This document shows positions 23,199 to 34,354 of a stretch of DNA of 64,000 bases, in pieces. The stretch covers positions 163,886,002 through 163,950,001 of the forward strand of contig OY856188.1 in assembly GCA_963693315.1 (NCBI GenBank), given 5' to 3'. Every line of letters starts with the position of its first letter. Position 1 is the first letter of the stretch. The position numbers were made by a program, and so were the translations under genes. A model generated the notes under the pieces. It ran no database searches. It was not told the origin of the DNA and saw nothing but the letters and a program-made list of their open reading frames with translations. This stretch comes from Diogma glabrata (Eukaryota > Arthropoda > Insecta > Diptera > Cylindrotomidae).

Positions 23199-24218
23199 AT
23201 GGAATTCAGAAGTAATTGTTGTGTTTGCATTCGATCGATGAGATATGGAGATGTCGTAAAGCTGATCCCGTGCTCCCATTTACTACACAAGAAGTGTGTG
23301 GAAGAATTGAACCACAGAACAGCCAATAACGGATGTTCTCTTTGCCCTTTATGTCGCGGTGCTGTAACGGGCCAGCAGCTGCAGTTAAGAAAGGTTTATC
23401 GAACACATTCAATGGCTGATAGAGAGCGAATAATAGCTTGTGCGGAGAGTTGGAGGGACTGGTTATCTCTAGCCAAAACGCTCAACATCCCATTTACCAC
23501 CGCTAAAAGCTGGATTGACCGAGGAACTGCTGAAGTACGGCCAAGAGGTGGACCCCGTCCGAGGGTTCTCAACGATGAAAAAATTGAGTTCTTAATCGAA
23601 CTAATCGAACGTGACTGTACCATTACTTTGAGGCAGATGCAGGAGAAAATTGTTGAAAAATTACACATTCAAGTCTGCGTCACAATGATATCACGCTATT
23701 TTGAAGGAAGAAGTTTTACTCTGAAGTCTATTCACTACAAACCGGAAACAATGGATTCAAACGAGAACAAAGCAAAGAGGGCCTTATATGTCCAAAAACT
23801 TAAAGAATTTATAAGAAATGGTAAATTAAATAAAAACACTTTAATTTTATAATCTATAAATTTAATTTAAATTGACAGGAAAACAAATAGTGTATGTAGA
23901 TGAAACGAATTTTAATCTTTTCTGCCGCCACAACAAACGGCGTTCCATCCGAGGAAAAAGGGCAGTTATGCAGCTTCCGGCGTCCAAAGGCCCCAGTGTC
24001 CACTTAATTGGTGCCATTTCTGCTGAGGGCGTTTTAACAATCGAAAAAAAGAGGGGAGCGTTCAAAACAGAAGATGCGCATGAGTGGATGCTGCGGCTTC
24101 TTCAAATTTGGCAAACGCGAGGTAATCAGCTGACTGACCTGGTTATTGTTTGCGATAACGCTCCGTGCCACAGAGGATTTGCGTCGGCAGTCGAGAGTGT
24201 CACGGACGAGGGTGGGAG
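23199..24218 (+). pseudogene. RING-H2 + HTH + DDE (Tc1/mariner-like) transposase, copy 1, 3'-truncated
   Basis: Two exons: 23199-23820 and 23879-24218, with a 58-bp GT-AG intron that restores the frame (IRNG then KQIVYVDETNF). Residues 7-52 form a textbook RING-H2: C7-x2-C10, C25-x-H27, H30-x2-C33, C49-x2-C52. Residues 72-205 are a Tc1/mariner-type two-part HTH region (MADRERIIACAESW, IPFTTAKSWIDRG, the linker RPRGGPRPR, then DCTITLRQMQEKI). Exon 2 carries the first two catalytic Asp: VYVDETNF and IVCDNAPCHRG. The frame is cut at 24218 by element X, so the third acidic residue is missing; the matching C-terminus lies at 36529-36762. The RING and HTH are in one uninterrupted frame in both copies. 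The upstream Met at 23169 adds ten residues; I chose 23199 because the RING begins right after it. Fusion to a RING is unusual for this superfamily as I know it. Confidence 0.8.
23821..23878 (+). other. Spliceosomal intron, 58 bp
   Basis: Donor ATG|GTAAATT and acceptor TTGACAG|GAAAAC. Removing it joins the HTH region to the DDE domain in frame. It is conserved at 26966-27023 in copy 2. AT-rich and in the short size range usual for insect introns. Confidence 0.75.
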
Positions 24219-24723
24219 CCCAGGTAACAATTTAACCTAGGTAATCATTGAGTAAAGCTTTAAAAGAGGAATTTAAAATGGAAGGGGAAATTTAAAATTC
24301 TTGAACTATGCATGATAAAAGTTTTATACAAGCTCTACTCAAGGAGAAAAGGCATATGAAAAAATATTCTTTATTCAAGAAGACATATATAATGCTTTAT
24401 ACATGTTTTATATAAGTGTTTGAATAAAGTTGTACAAAAGTTGTTATTCAAGGCTTATTCAAATACTGTCAAAATGTTACTTGAATAAAGTGCTTAAGTA
24501 AATCTTTTCTCAAGAGAATTACTCAAGAAGCGATGCGACTGAAAAAAAAATTGGTGATTGTTTCCTTTAGTTATTTTGGTTAATTGGCGCATTAAACTCC
24601 TTTTTTTTTTGTATATTGCTGCTATTGAGTTAATCTTTTATCGGAAATTACAATTTATTTTACACATTTCGCATCTTTACAAACGCCTGTAGCAGGGATC
24701 GAACTCATTAACCTTTGATTCTC
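24219..24723 (+). mobile_element. Element X, copy 1 (left part only)
   Basis: Starts CCCAGGTAACAATTTAACC immediately after the transposase codons and matches 27364-27870 and 38106 onward. It contains several CTTGAATAAAG / TTATTCAAG words. It stops at 24723 at the tandem-duplication junction, inside the first tRNA-like module. Confidence 0.75.
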
Positions 24724-25724
24724 CACTTTTTATAATTTTAACTTTACCGTCACAGGTTTAAAATAAAACTAATCCATTCCACAAGAGGTAAACTGCTTAT
24801 ATACGATTCTGCATAGTTCTCGACCATTCGAGGTCACTCTTTAGAAACCTCGAGAAAACATTAGAATATTCGATTATTTTACGTTATATGATGATTTGCT
24901 TCATAAAGTAAATTTATGTTGACCCAAGTTCTAAGAAATACAACAACAACACTTTTCATTTCATTAATTTGTTATTGTGTTTTATTGTGGTTTGATTTTT
25001 CTGGAAGTGGTTGTAATCGTCTGGATTTTTCTGTAATCGTAACAATATAATCTTTACTTTGTCCTGCTTTCTAAAATATTGAACTTGAATCGAAAATATT
25101 TTTAATTCTTTATAATTCGAATATGGCGTTTTAGTTTATAATTAAAATATATGGTCAGCTCAAAAAAGTAGATTGTATTACTTTTTGTATTTTTTTGTAA
25201 TTGTATTGTATACAAAAAATAAATGTGCTACAAAAACACCGTTACTAAATTTTCGACAGACAAATTTAGTTTTATTTAAATTTACTGTCAAATAATAATT
25301 AAATTAGCTTAGGTGTGCTTCAGCAATCCATCGATCTGGACTAAGTAAAACTAGGTTTGTCGGTCGCAAATTTTATAACGGTTTATGCTGATGCATTAGA
25401 AAAAAATTAGAAATATTGCTGATTCTATTCCAAAAAAAAGTTTAATTGGAGTTTTCTTTTTCACCAGGAGAAACGAAGGAAATATCAAAGTATGTTCTGA
25501 AAAATTTAAAAAAAATTAACAAAAAATGTTTTTTTTTTAATTCAATTTATCTTATACATATACAATTAAGGCATTGCCTTTTTACAATATTCTTGCTTTA
25601 CAAGAATATTTTCTCTTGTATACTATACATACTAGGGTTTATTGCAATTAAAAATTAGTAATTAGTAATTTAATGCAAACATATCACATACTTATCTAAG
25701 GATACTATATAAAAAAAAAATTAA

Positions 25725-26093
25725 CTACACCTTCTACCGCTGTTATTCATCTAATCCCCATAGTTATTCGTTAAAACCCACTGTTATTCGTATTTTCACC
25801 AAAGTTATTCGTTTATACCCACTGTTATTCGTATATTTCCCACTGTTAATCGTATATACCTAAAGTTATTCGTAAAATCCCCACTGTTATTCGTTTATAC
25901 TCAAAGTTATTCGTATATTCTTCAAAGTTATTCGTTTTATCACCACTGTTATTCGTTTTATCACCACTGTTATTCGTTTATACTCAAAGTTAATCGTATA
26001 TTTTCCAAAGTTATTCGTTTTATCACCACTGTTATTCGTTTTATCACCACTGTTATTCGTTTATACCCGAAATTATTCGTATAAAGGGAGATT
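25725..26093 (+). repeat. GTTATTCG array, left TIR (copy 2)
   Basis: Same as 22578-22948 with a few unit substitutions. Here the matching right TIR exists at 37106-37513, so this is the outer left end of the nested transposon spanning 25725-37513. Confidence 0.8.
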
Positions 26094-26344
26094 GGGTGTA
26101 TTACAGTATATGTACATATACAGTATAAAATAATTGTAGTTATTTATGCACATAGTGATGAAAGGTGATCTTTTACTTAACGATATGAATGTTTACCTCC
26201 GAGTACATAATTTTGAGCTTTTGTGTTTGATTTCCACGTTTCAAATATGTTTTGATACAATTTTTATATGAACGAAAGCTAAAATTGTAATCAAGCAACC
26301 TAAGTTTTTAGTCTGATGTTTTTTTTCATTTGTTCCAATTGACA

Positions 26345-27363
26345 ATGGAATTCAGAAGTAATTGTTGTGTTTGCATTCGTTCGATGAGATATGGAAATGT
26401 CGTAAAGCTGATCCCGTGCTCCCATTTACTACACAAGAAGTGTGTGGAAGAATTGAACCACAGAACAGCCAATAACGGATGTTCTCTTTGCCCTTTATGT
26501 CGCGGTGCTGTAACGGGCCAGCAGCTGCAGTTAAGAAAGGTTTATCGAACACATTCAATGGCTGATAGAGAGCGAATAATAGCTTGTGCGGAGAGTTGGA
26601 GGGACTGGTTATCTCTAGCCAAAACGCTCAACATCCCATTTACCACCGCTAAAAGCTGGATTGACCGAGGAGCTGCTGAAGTACGGCCAAGAGGTGGACC
26701 CCGTCCGAGGGTTCTCAACGATGAAAAAATTGAGTTCTTAATCGAACTAATCGAACGTGACTGTACCATTACTTTGAGGCAGATGCAGGAGAAAATTGTT
26801 GAAAAATTGCACATTCAAGTCTGCGCCACAACGATATCACGCTATTTCGAAGGAAGAAGTTTTACTCTGAAGTCTATTCACTACAAACCGGCAACAATGG
26901 ATTCAAACGAGAACAAAGCAAAGAGGGCCTATATGTCCAAAAACTTAAAGAATTTATAAGAAATGGTAAATTAAATGAAAACACTTTAATTTTATAAATT
27001 ATAAATTTAATTTAAATTGACAGGAAAACAAATAGTGTATGTAGATGAAACGAATTTTAATCTTTTCTGCCGCCACAACAAAGGGCGTTCCATCCGAGGA
27101 AAAAGGGCAGTTATGCAGCTTCCGGCGTCCAAAGGCCCCAGTGTCCACTTAATTGGTGCTATCTCTGCTGAGGGCGTTTTAACAATCGAAAAAAAGAGGG
27201 GAGTGTTCAAAACAGAAGATGCGCATGAGTGGATGCTGCGGCTTCTTCAAATTTGGCAAACGCGAGGTAATCAGCTGACTGACCTGGTTATTGTTTGCGA
27301 TAACGCTCCGTGCCACAGAGGATTTGCGTCGGCAGTCGAGAGTGTCACGGACGAGGGTGGGAG
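26345..27363 (+). pseudogene. RING-H2/HTH/DDE transposase, copy 2, frameshifted and split by element X
   Basis: Exons 26345-26965 and 27024-27363 with the same 58-bp GT-AG intron as copy 1. All eight RING-H2 ligands and the two Asp motifs (VYVDETNF, VIVCDNAPCHRG) are kept. One T is missing near 26930 (gaGGCCTATATG against GGCCTTATATG in copy 1). This throws the end of exon 1 out of frame, so this copy is dead even apart from the insertion of X at 27364. Its own C-terminus is displaced to 36529-36762. In copy 1 this frame is intact, so the frameshift arose after the tandem duplication. Confidence 0.85.
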
Positions 27364-27834
27364 CCCAGGTAACAATTTAACCTAGGTAATCATTGAGTAA
27401 AGCTTTAAAAGAGGAATTTAAAATGGAAGGGGAAATTTAAAATTCTTGAATTATGCATGATAAAAGTTTTATACAACCTCTACTCAAGGAGAAAAGGCAT
27501 ATGAAAAAATATTCTTTATTCAAGAAGACATATATAATGCTTTATACATGTTTTATATAAGTGTTTGAATAAAGTTGTACAAAAGTTGTTATTCAAGGCT
27601 TATTCAAATACTGTCAAAATGTTACTTGAATAAAGTGCTTAAGTAAATCTTTTCTCAAAAGAATTACTCAGTGCCTATTCAAGAAGCGATGCCACTGAAA
27701 AAAAAATTGGTGATTGTTTCCTTTAGTTATTTTGGTTAATTGGCGCATTAAACTCCTTTTTTTTGTATATTGCTGCTATTGAGTTAATCTTTTATCGGAA
27801 ATTACAATTTATTTTACACATTTCGCATCTTTAC

Positions 27835-27925
27835 AAACGCCTGTAGCAGGGATCGAACTCATTAACCTTTGATTCTCCAGGACCGTACGCTTTCCACTTC
27901 TCTATTTAGCAGCTGTCATAAAGAA
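27835..27925 (-). repeat. tRNA-like module 1 inside element X
   Basis: On the minus strand: AGAGAAGTGGAAAGCG (A-box-like), then GAGTTCGATCCCTGC (B-box-like), about 45 bp apart. Repeated at 39613-39715; only its B-box end remains at 24690-24723. It looks like a polymerase III-type promoter of SINE origin; a functional tRNA is unlikely. Confidence 0.5.
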
Positions 27926-28204
27926 AATTGAAACTTAATCACTATTGCTTAACAAATTATTTGTACACATTTTAAGTTTCGGACCACTTAGGAGTGCATA
28001 TAAAAGTGTACTAATGGTTTCCTAAAATGAGAATATATGGGTTTTTCTTAAAAATAATATTGGTTATGATTGAGGACAATCTTGAAATGAAAATAATTTT
28101 GCGTATTCATATACGATATCTACGCATGTGTTTCCATTCAATTGTACGATTAAAAATGATTAAAGAATAAAAATAAAATAAAAAAAAGGGAAATAAAATT
28201 CATA

Positions 28205-28300
28205 AATAAAATCGTGCCTGGCAGGAATCGAACACAGGTCCTATAACGTCTTCCTCATCGTTTACCCTTACGCACTAGTTCATTAAGTCAATTTCCACGA
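28205..28300 (-). repeat. tRNA-like module 2 inside element X
   Basis: On the minus strand: CTAGTGCGTAAGGGTAAACG (A-box-like) and GTGTTCGATTCCTGCC (B-box-like). A truncated copy is at 40025-40085. Different from module 1 in sequence. Confidence 0.5.
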
Positions 28301-28370
28301 CAGGAATAAAACGTTACTCAATACAGAATAAAAGTATTACTCAAGCTTCGTAGGGGGTATAGTATGCTGT

Positions 28371-28734
28371 GGTTGGCATTACGTTCAGTTGCACAATTTG
28401 GCTGGTAAATAAATAAATGTTAAATGATCATATTAAATAAACGTTCTACGTTATATTTTCCATAAGTCAGTTGCAATCTGTTGCAAGTTTTGATATTATT
28501 TTTTCCCAAGCAAATTGCGCACAATATGGCGATTACATACATTTAATACAAAAAGGAATTGTATGACAAATTATCATCAGTTTATTTATTTGTTGACCAA
28601 CTCAAATCATTATATAAACCATCATCAGAAACGTTTGATTAAATGGTTGCGGAATAATGGCAATTGCAAATTTCCATTGACGAAAATATCTCTACCATTT
28701 TGAAATAATTTTTTTGTATTAATAAATAATAATT
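28371..28734. other. X interior or unassigned AT-rich DNA
   Basis: The small open frame at 28515-28703 is not protein-like. The stretch ends where the Penelope pseudo-LTR begins. Confidence 0.35.
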
Positions 28735-28924
28735 AATGAATGAAATTATATTTGTTGAATATAAAAACTTTTTTTTTAACGAATTGTAATCACCTATTAC
28801 TTTCACTCACTGTTTAACGACAAATTTTTTAGAAAAACCCTTTAATTATTATTTTTTCCCAAAAGAAATTAAAACAAAAACAAACAGGCAAAACTTCAAT
28901 TTTATCGTTAATTTTATTTGTATT

Positions 28925-28970
28925 TCCTGACTAGTTTCGGACTCTATAAGTCCATTAACAAAGGATTTAC
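28925..28970 (-). ncRNA. Hammerhead-ribozyme-like motif in the pseudo-LTR (weak)
   Basis: On the minus strand: TTAATG, stem GGACT-loop-AGTCC, then CGAAAC. Hammerhead ribozymes are established in Penelope pseudo-LTRs. The CUGAUGA core box is poorly matched here, so this could be a decayed or non-canonical form. Confidence 0.3.
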
Positions 28971-29198
28971 AACTAAAGTATCCAGTGTTTTAATTGTTCT
29001 ATTTATACTAATTATCGATTTTTGAAAGATAAGTATCAGTAATAAAATGGGGAAGTAACCTAAGATTAAACAATAAAACAAAAAAGCTAAAAACAACAAA
29101 AGACAAAAAAAAGGGAAGTAACTTAACTCTAAAGTAATGTCATAAATTGAGAAAAAAAAAATTAAAAAAAAATTATTCTTAAAATGTTTATGGCTTCA

Positions 29199-31030
29199 TT
29201 AATAGTTTCCTGGTTTTTCCGAAATTTGAAATAGTGGTGAAATGATTGGTGCGTCCTCTAAATTCATTTTATTTGTTGTTTTTGTGATGTGATAAGACTC
29301 ATATGCATCTAGTTTCCATTTCTGATAAACATTTTTAATAATTTTTGAGTTAGTATCGTCTATTGTATGTTGGTTTTCATTCATATGATGGGCCACGCTA
29401 GATGTATTGCCGTTGGCTTTCTTATGTTCAATTAATCTTGTGCCAAATTCTCTGAACGTTTGTCCGATATAGGTGTTGTCACAGTTTTGGCATTTGATTT
29501 GGTAAATACCTGAACGAGAGTTGCTGCATTCTTTATCCTTATAATTGTTTAAATGTTTTTTAATTTGTGTACTTGGTCTCGTGACAAGCTCAATCTGATG
29601 CTTTTTAAAAATTTTTTGTAGTTTGTTTGTGATTGCTGGGTAAAATGGTAGGCTAATTCTTGATTTCACACTTTCCTTTAGTCTGCTTAGTTTTGATAGC
29701 TTAGAGGTTTCATGTTTTCTTTTGTGTTGTTTCATTATTTGATCAGCAAATTTTTTTGAAAATCCATTGGCTATTGCTGCATTATGTATATATTCTACCT
29801 CTTCATCAAACTCAGGTTTTTCCATTGGAACATTGTACAATCTGTTGGCCATCGAATGAAAAGCGGCTTTTTTGTGGCTTATATGATGAAAGGAGTTGTT
29901 TGTTATATACCGGTTTGTGTTTGTAGGTTTTCTGTATATTCCAAACTTTAAACTATTGTTGTCTTTTCTTATAATTTTTAGATCCAAAAAATTTAAAATG
30001 TTGTTTTGTTCTGTTTCATATGTAAATTTAATTGAGGAATGATAGTTGTTAATGAATTGAAATATTGTTGGCAAATCATCTCTTTTGACTATAGAAAAAA
30101 CATCGTCCACGTATCTAAGCCACATCTTAGGAAATAACATATAGTTTTCTTTCATTTCTATTTCCATTCTGCTCATAAATATATTGCTTAAAAATGGGGC
30201 TAGTTTGCTTCCCATTGATGTACCAGATGTTTGCTTGTAGAATTTGTCTCTAAACTTGACAAAATTCTGATCCATACATGTTTTTACGATTTTTATGTAA
30301 GCTGCTATTTTGTTTCTTGGAATACGATTTCTAGTTAGATGGTCCTCTAGATATTCTATAGTGGTATTGATCGGGATACTTGGAAAGAGTGCAGTTACAT
30401 CAAATGATACCATGATTTCGTCTGGTTCTATTGTAATATTTTTGATTCTCTCTAGTAGTTCTGCAGTGTTTTTAATACTGTAACCTTGTGGAGGTGGAAT
30501 TTCATCAAATTTACTTAACACATATTTAGCCATGTTCTCTGTAGGTGTCGATATATTTGATGCAATCGGTCTCATTTGGTTTCCAGGTTTATGTATTTTG
30601 GGTAACGCATAAAGTTTTGAGACTTTCGGGTTGGTTACATGGAAGGAATATTCTAATTTTCGATCTTCTAGTAAGTCTGCTACCTCTTTGGAAACACGTT
30701 TGGTTTCTTTAACCATATTGTTTAATGGATCTCTAGATTTTCCGTTTTTCCAAGTGTGTTCTTTATATGGTCCCTCTCTAATAGTGGTTAACACTCGATT
30801 ATCATATTCCTTTTTATCCAAGATCACAATCGCGTTTCCTTTATCTGCCTTCGTTATCACTATATCCTGGTTCTTCTTTAGCGAATTTAGAGATTTCGTT
30901 GTTTTTTGTGTAACATTGTTGTTTCTTTCCGTATTATTGATGTGTTTTAGTAAGATTTTTTTAGATTCAAATCTAATGTTATTTTTGGTTAAGTTTGTAC
31001 ATCGAGCTATGCCAGATTCAATATCAACTG
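29199..31030 (-). CDS. Penelope-like reverse transcriptase + GIY-YIG endonuclease, N-terminally truncated
   Basis: An open frame runs from the truncation at about 31030 to the stop at 29199-29201, about 610 codons. A non-ATG start at 30860 (GTG) is possible but the true start is lost. RT features: TKADKGNAIVILDK, LPKIHKPGNQMRPIAS, VSFDVTALFPSIP (first Asp), GTSMGSKLAPFLSNIFM and the catalytic WLRYVDDVFSI. After a basic thumb region, a GIY-YIG nuclease follows: SGIYQIKC-QNCDNTYIGQT with the Cys pair typical of Penelope, then RLIEHKK and AHHMNENQH. It ends SEKPGNY. RT copies the element RNA and the nuclease nicks the target. Reading frame and catalytic motifs are intact, so only the N-terminus and promoter end are missing. 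Confidence 0.9.
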
Positions 31031-31429
31031 TTAACTCAATCGTATCAACTCAAAAATTATTAAAAATGTTTATCAGAAATGGAAACTAGATGCATATGAG
31101 TCTTATCACATCACAAAAACAACAAATAAAATGAATTTAGAGGACGCACCAATCATTTCACCACTATTTCAAATTTCGGAAAAACCAGGAAACTATTAAT
31201 GAAGCCATAAACATTTTAAGAATAATTTTTTTTAATTTTTTTTTTCTCAATTTATGACATTACTTTAGAGTTAAGTTACTTCCCTTTTTTTTTGTCTTTT
31301 GTTGTTTTTAGCTTTTTTGTTTTATTGTTTAATCTTAGGTTACTTCCCCATTTTATTACTGATACTTATCTTTCAAAAATCGATAATTAGTATAAATAGA
31401 ACAATTAAAACACTGGATACTTTAGTTGT

Positions 31430-31475
31430 AAATCCTTTGTTAATGGACTTATAGAGTCCGAAACTAGTCAGGAAA
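31430..31475 (+). ncRNA. Hammerhead-ribozyme-like motif, left pseudo-LTR (weak)
   Basis: Same motif as at 28925-28970: TTAATG, GGACT-loop-AGTCC hairpin, CGAAACTAGTC. Repeated at 34355-34400. Core box non-canonical. Confidence 0.3.
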
Positions 31476-31667
31476 TACAAATAAAATTAACGATAAAATT
31501 GAAGTTTTGCCTGTTTGTTTTTGTTTTAATTTCTTTTGGGAAAAAATAATAATTAAAGGGTTTTTCTAAAAAATTTGTCGTTAAACAGTGAGTGAAAGTA
31601 ATAGGTGATTACAATTCGTTAAAAAAAAAGTTTTTATATTCAACAAATATAATTTCATTCATTAATA

Positions 31668-33668
31668 ATGGATCACTCACGTCACTCCGAAATTGATATT
31701 GAATATATTAATATGGATACCATCCAAAAACAGGAGTTAGATCAGTATATACAACTAAAGTTAAAAGTGAAAAAATTAGAAGCACATATCAGGTTTCTTA
31801 CAAAGTGTTATAAAAGTAAAATTTATCCAGATTTTATTAAAATAAAATTTGCTATCAATAATAAAATTACAAAAAGTGTGGAGAAATCAACCAAAGTAAC
31901 ATGGTTAAAAAAGGAAATCAGTGATAAATACGCAAAATTAAACAAAAGTGAATTAGAAGCATATTATCTACATCTAAAAATCTTAAAGAACTATTACTCA
32001 ACAAACATACATTATAATTGTGTTTGGCTTAAATTTGATACATATGTCCAGAATAGAATGGTATCTACAGAAATTGAACAAAATAAAATACACAGGAAGA
32101 AATTTAAAAATTTAAAGAAGAAACAGAAGAAAGAATACGCAAAGAAACCGATACCAATAATTCCAAATTTTGTCCATAATTTATCATCGTGTGTTTTTAC
32201 CAACAGTGAAATGGAACTATTGAATAATGGACTGAATTTTGCAACTAAAATACCAAACATTCCGCTTGAAGATATTACAGTTGATATTGAATCTGGCATA
32301 GCTCGATGTACAAACTTAACCAAAAATAACATTAGATTTGAATCTAAAAAAATCTTACTAAAACACATCAATAATACGGAAAGAAACAACAATGTTACAC
32401 AAAAAACAACGAAATCTCTAAATTCGCTAAAGAAGAACCAGGATATAGTGATAACGAAGGCAGATAAAGGAAACGCGATTGTGATCTTGGATAAAAAGGA
32501 ATATGATAATCGAGTGTTAACCACTATTAGAGAGGGACCATATAAAGAACACACTTGGAAAAACGGAAAATCTAGAGATCCATTAAACAATATGGTTAAA
32601 GAAACCAAACGTGTTTCCAAAGAGGTAGCAGACTTACTAGAAGATCGAAAATTAGAATATTCCTTCCATGTAACCAACCCGAAAGTCTCAAAACTTTATG
32701 CGTTACCCAAAATACATAAACCTGGAAACCAAATGAGACCGATTGCATCAAATATATCGACACCTACAGAGAACATGGCTAAATATGTGTTAAGTAAATT
32801 TGATGAAATTCCACCTCCACAAGGTTACAGTATTAAAAACACTGCAGAACTACTAGAGAGAATCAAAAATATTACAATAGAACCAGACGAAATCATGGTA
32901 TCATTTGATGTAACTGCACTCTTTCCAAGTATCCCGATCAATACCACTATAGAATATCTAGAGGACCATCTAACTAGAAATCGTATTCCAAGAAACAAAA
33001 TAGCAGCTTACATAAAAATCGTAAAAACATGTATGGATCAGAATTTTGTCAAGTTTAGAGACAAATTCTACAAGCAAACATCCGGTACATCAATGGGAAG
33101 CAAACTAGCCCCATTTTTAAGCAATATATTTATGAGCAGAATGGAAATAGAAATGAAAGAAAACTATATGTTATTTCCTAAGATGTGGCTTAGATACGTG
33201 GACGATGTTTTTTCTATAGTCAAAAGAGATGATTTGCCAACAATATTTCAATTCATTAACAACTATCATTCCTCAATTAAATTTACATATGAAACAGAAC
33301 AAAACAACATTTTAAATTTTTTGGATCTAAAAATTATAAGAAAAGACAACAATAGTTTAAAGTTTGGAATATACAGAAAACCTACAAACACAAACCGGTA
33401 TATAACAAACAACTCCTTTCATCATATAAGCCACAAAAAAGCCGCTTTTCATTCGATGGCCAACAGATTGTACAATGTTCCAATGGAAAAACCTGAGTTT
33501 GATGAAGAGGTAGAATATATACATAATGCAGCAATAGCCAATGGATTTTCAAAAAAATTTGCTGATCAAATAATGAAACAACACAAAAGAAAACATGAAA
33601 CCTCTAAGCTATCAAAACTAAGCAGACTAAAGGAAAGTGTGAAATCAAGAATTAGCCTACCATTTTAG
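31668..33668 (+). pseudogene. Penelope-like RT, complete N-terminus, premature stop before GIY-YIG
   Basis: 666 codons from ATG 31668, directly after the left pseudo-LTR non-coding part. The N-terminal ~250 residues are Lys-rich and helical, with no named domain. The RT follows from about residue 265: ITKADKGN, LPKIHKPGN, SFDVTALFPSIP, GTSMGSKLAPF, RYVDDVF, then the basic thumb (KQHKRKHETSKLSKLSRLKES). The frame ends ISLPF-stop at 33666-33668, where the inverted copy reads ISLPFYPAITNKLQ. The next 50 bp carry base changes and a duplicated A/T stretch (AAAAAATTTTTAAAA twice). This blocks read-through to the GIY-YIG part, so the RT is whole but the fused nuclease is lost. Otherwise almost identical to the minus-strand copy. 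Confidence 0.85.
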
Positions 33669-33717
33669 CCTACCACAAACAAACTACAAAAAATTTTTAA
33701 AAAAAAAATTTTTAAAA

Positions 33718-34121
33718 AGCATCAGATTGAGCTTGTCACGAGACCAAGTACACAAATTAAAAAACATTTAAACAATTATAAGGATAAAGAATGCAGCAAC
33801 TCTCGTTCAGGTATTTACCAAATCAAATGCCAAAACTGTGACAACACCTATATCGGACAAACGTTCAGAGAATTTGGCACAAGATTAATTGAACATAAGA
33901 AAGCCAACGGCAATACATCTAGCGTGGCCCATCATATGAATGAAAACCAACATACAATAGACGATACTAACTCAAAAATTATTAAAAATGTTTATCAGAA
34001 ATGGAAACTAGATGCATATGAGTCTTATCACATCACAAAAACAACAAATAAAATGAATTTAGAGGACGCACCAATCATTTCACCACTATTTCAAATTTCG
34101 GAAAAACCAGGAAACTATTAA
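33718..34121 (+). pseudogene. GIY-YIG part of the plus-strand Penelope copy (disconnected)
   Basis: Codes HQIELVTRPSTQIKKHL, SGIYQIKCQNC-DNTYIGQT, RLIEHKKANG, AHHMNENQH and the terminal SEKPGNY, the same as in the inverted copy. It is separated from its RT by the premature stop and A/T insertion at 33666-33715. The catalytic signature is present, but without its N-terminal fusion it is probably not made. Confidence 0.8.
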
Positions 34122-34354
34122 TGAAGCCATAAACATTTTAAGAATAATTTTTTTTTAATTTTTTTTTTCTCAATTTATGACATTACTTTAGAGTTAAGTT
34201 ACTTCCCTTTTTTTTTGTCTTTTGTTGTTTTTAGCTTTTTTGTTTTATTGTTTAATCTTAGGTTACTTCCCCATTTTATTACTGATACTTATCTTTCAAA
34301 AATCGATAATTAGTATAAATAGAACAATTAAAACACTGGATACTTTAGTTGTAA

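Larger units (their letters stand above)
21578..24723 (+). repeat. 3,146-bp tandem duplication, copy 1
   Basis: Repeated with few substitutions at 24724-27869 (constant offset 3,146). The unit runs from inside the solo LTR through the GTTATTCG array and transposase gene into element X. At the junction 'gattctcca' of X joins 'cactttttataat' of the LTR, with two or three bases of microhomology. Scattered substitutions and a 1-nt deletion separate the copies, which argues against an assembly duplicate. Confidence 0.9.
24724..27869 (+). repeat. 3,146-bp tandem duplication, copy 2
   Basis: Second copy of 21578-24723. Differences include some array units changed from GTTATTCG to GTTAATCG, a Glu/Ala change and a 1-nt deletion in the transposase. 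Unlike copy 1, it continues into the full left side of element X. Confidence 0.9.
28735..31031 (-). mobile_element. Penelope-like element, inverted 5'-truncated copy
   Basis: Matches about 32274-34585 of the plus-strand copy at very high identity. It contains RT, GIY-YIG and the 3' pseudo-LTR (28735-29198). It is truncated at 31031, inside the N-terminal region, where it faces the plus-strand copy head to head across about 15 bp. Such inverted truncated partners are known for Penelope elements. Confidence 0.85.

Noticed and set aside
27835..27925. True tRNA genes in element X or the SINEs
   Set aside because: A- and B-box words are present, but no complete cloverleaf with paired acceptor arms could be drawn; copy number and context fit SINE-like modules.
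30631..31089. 152-codon plus-strand frame and its counterpart at 32012-32677 (minus)
   Set aside because: Antisense shadows of the Penelope RT genes.
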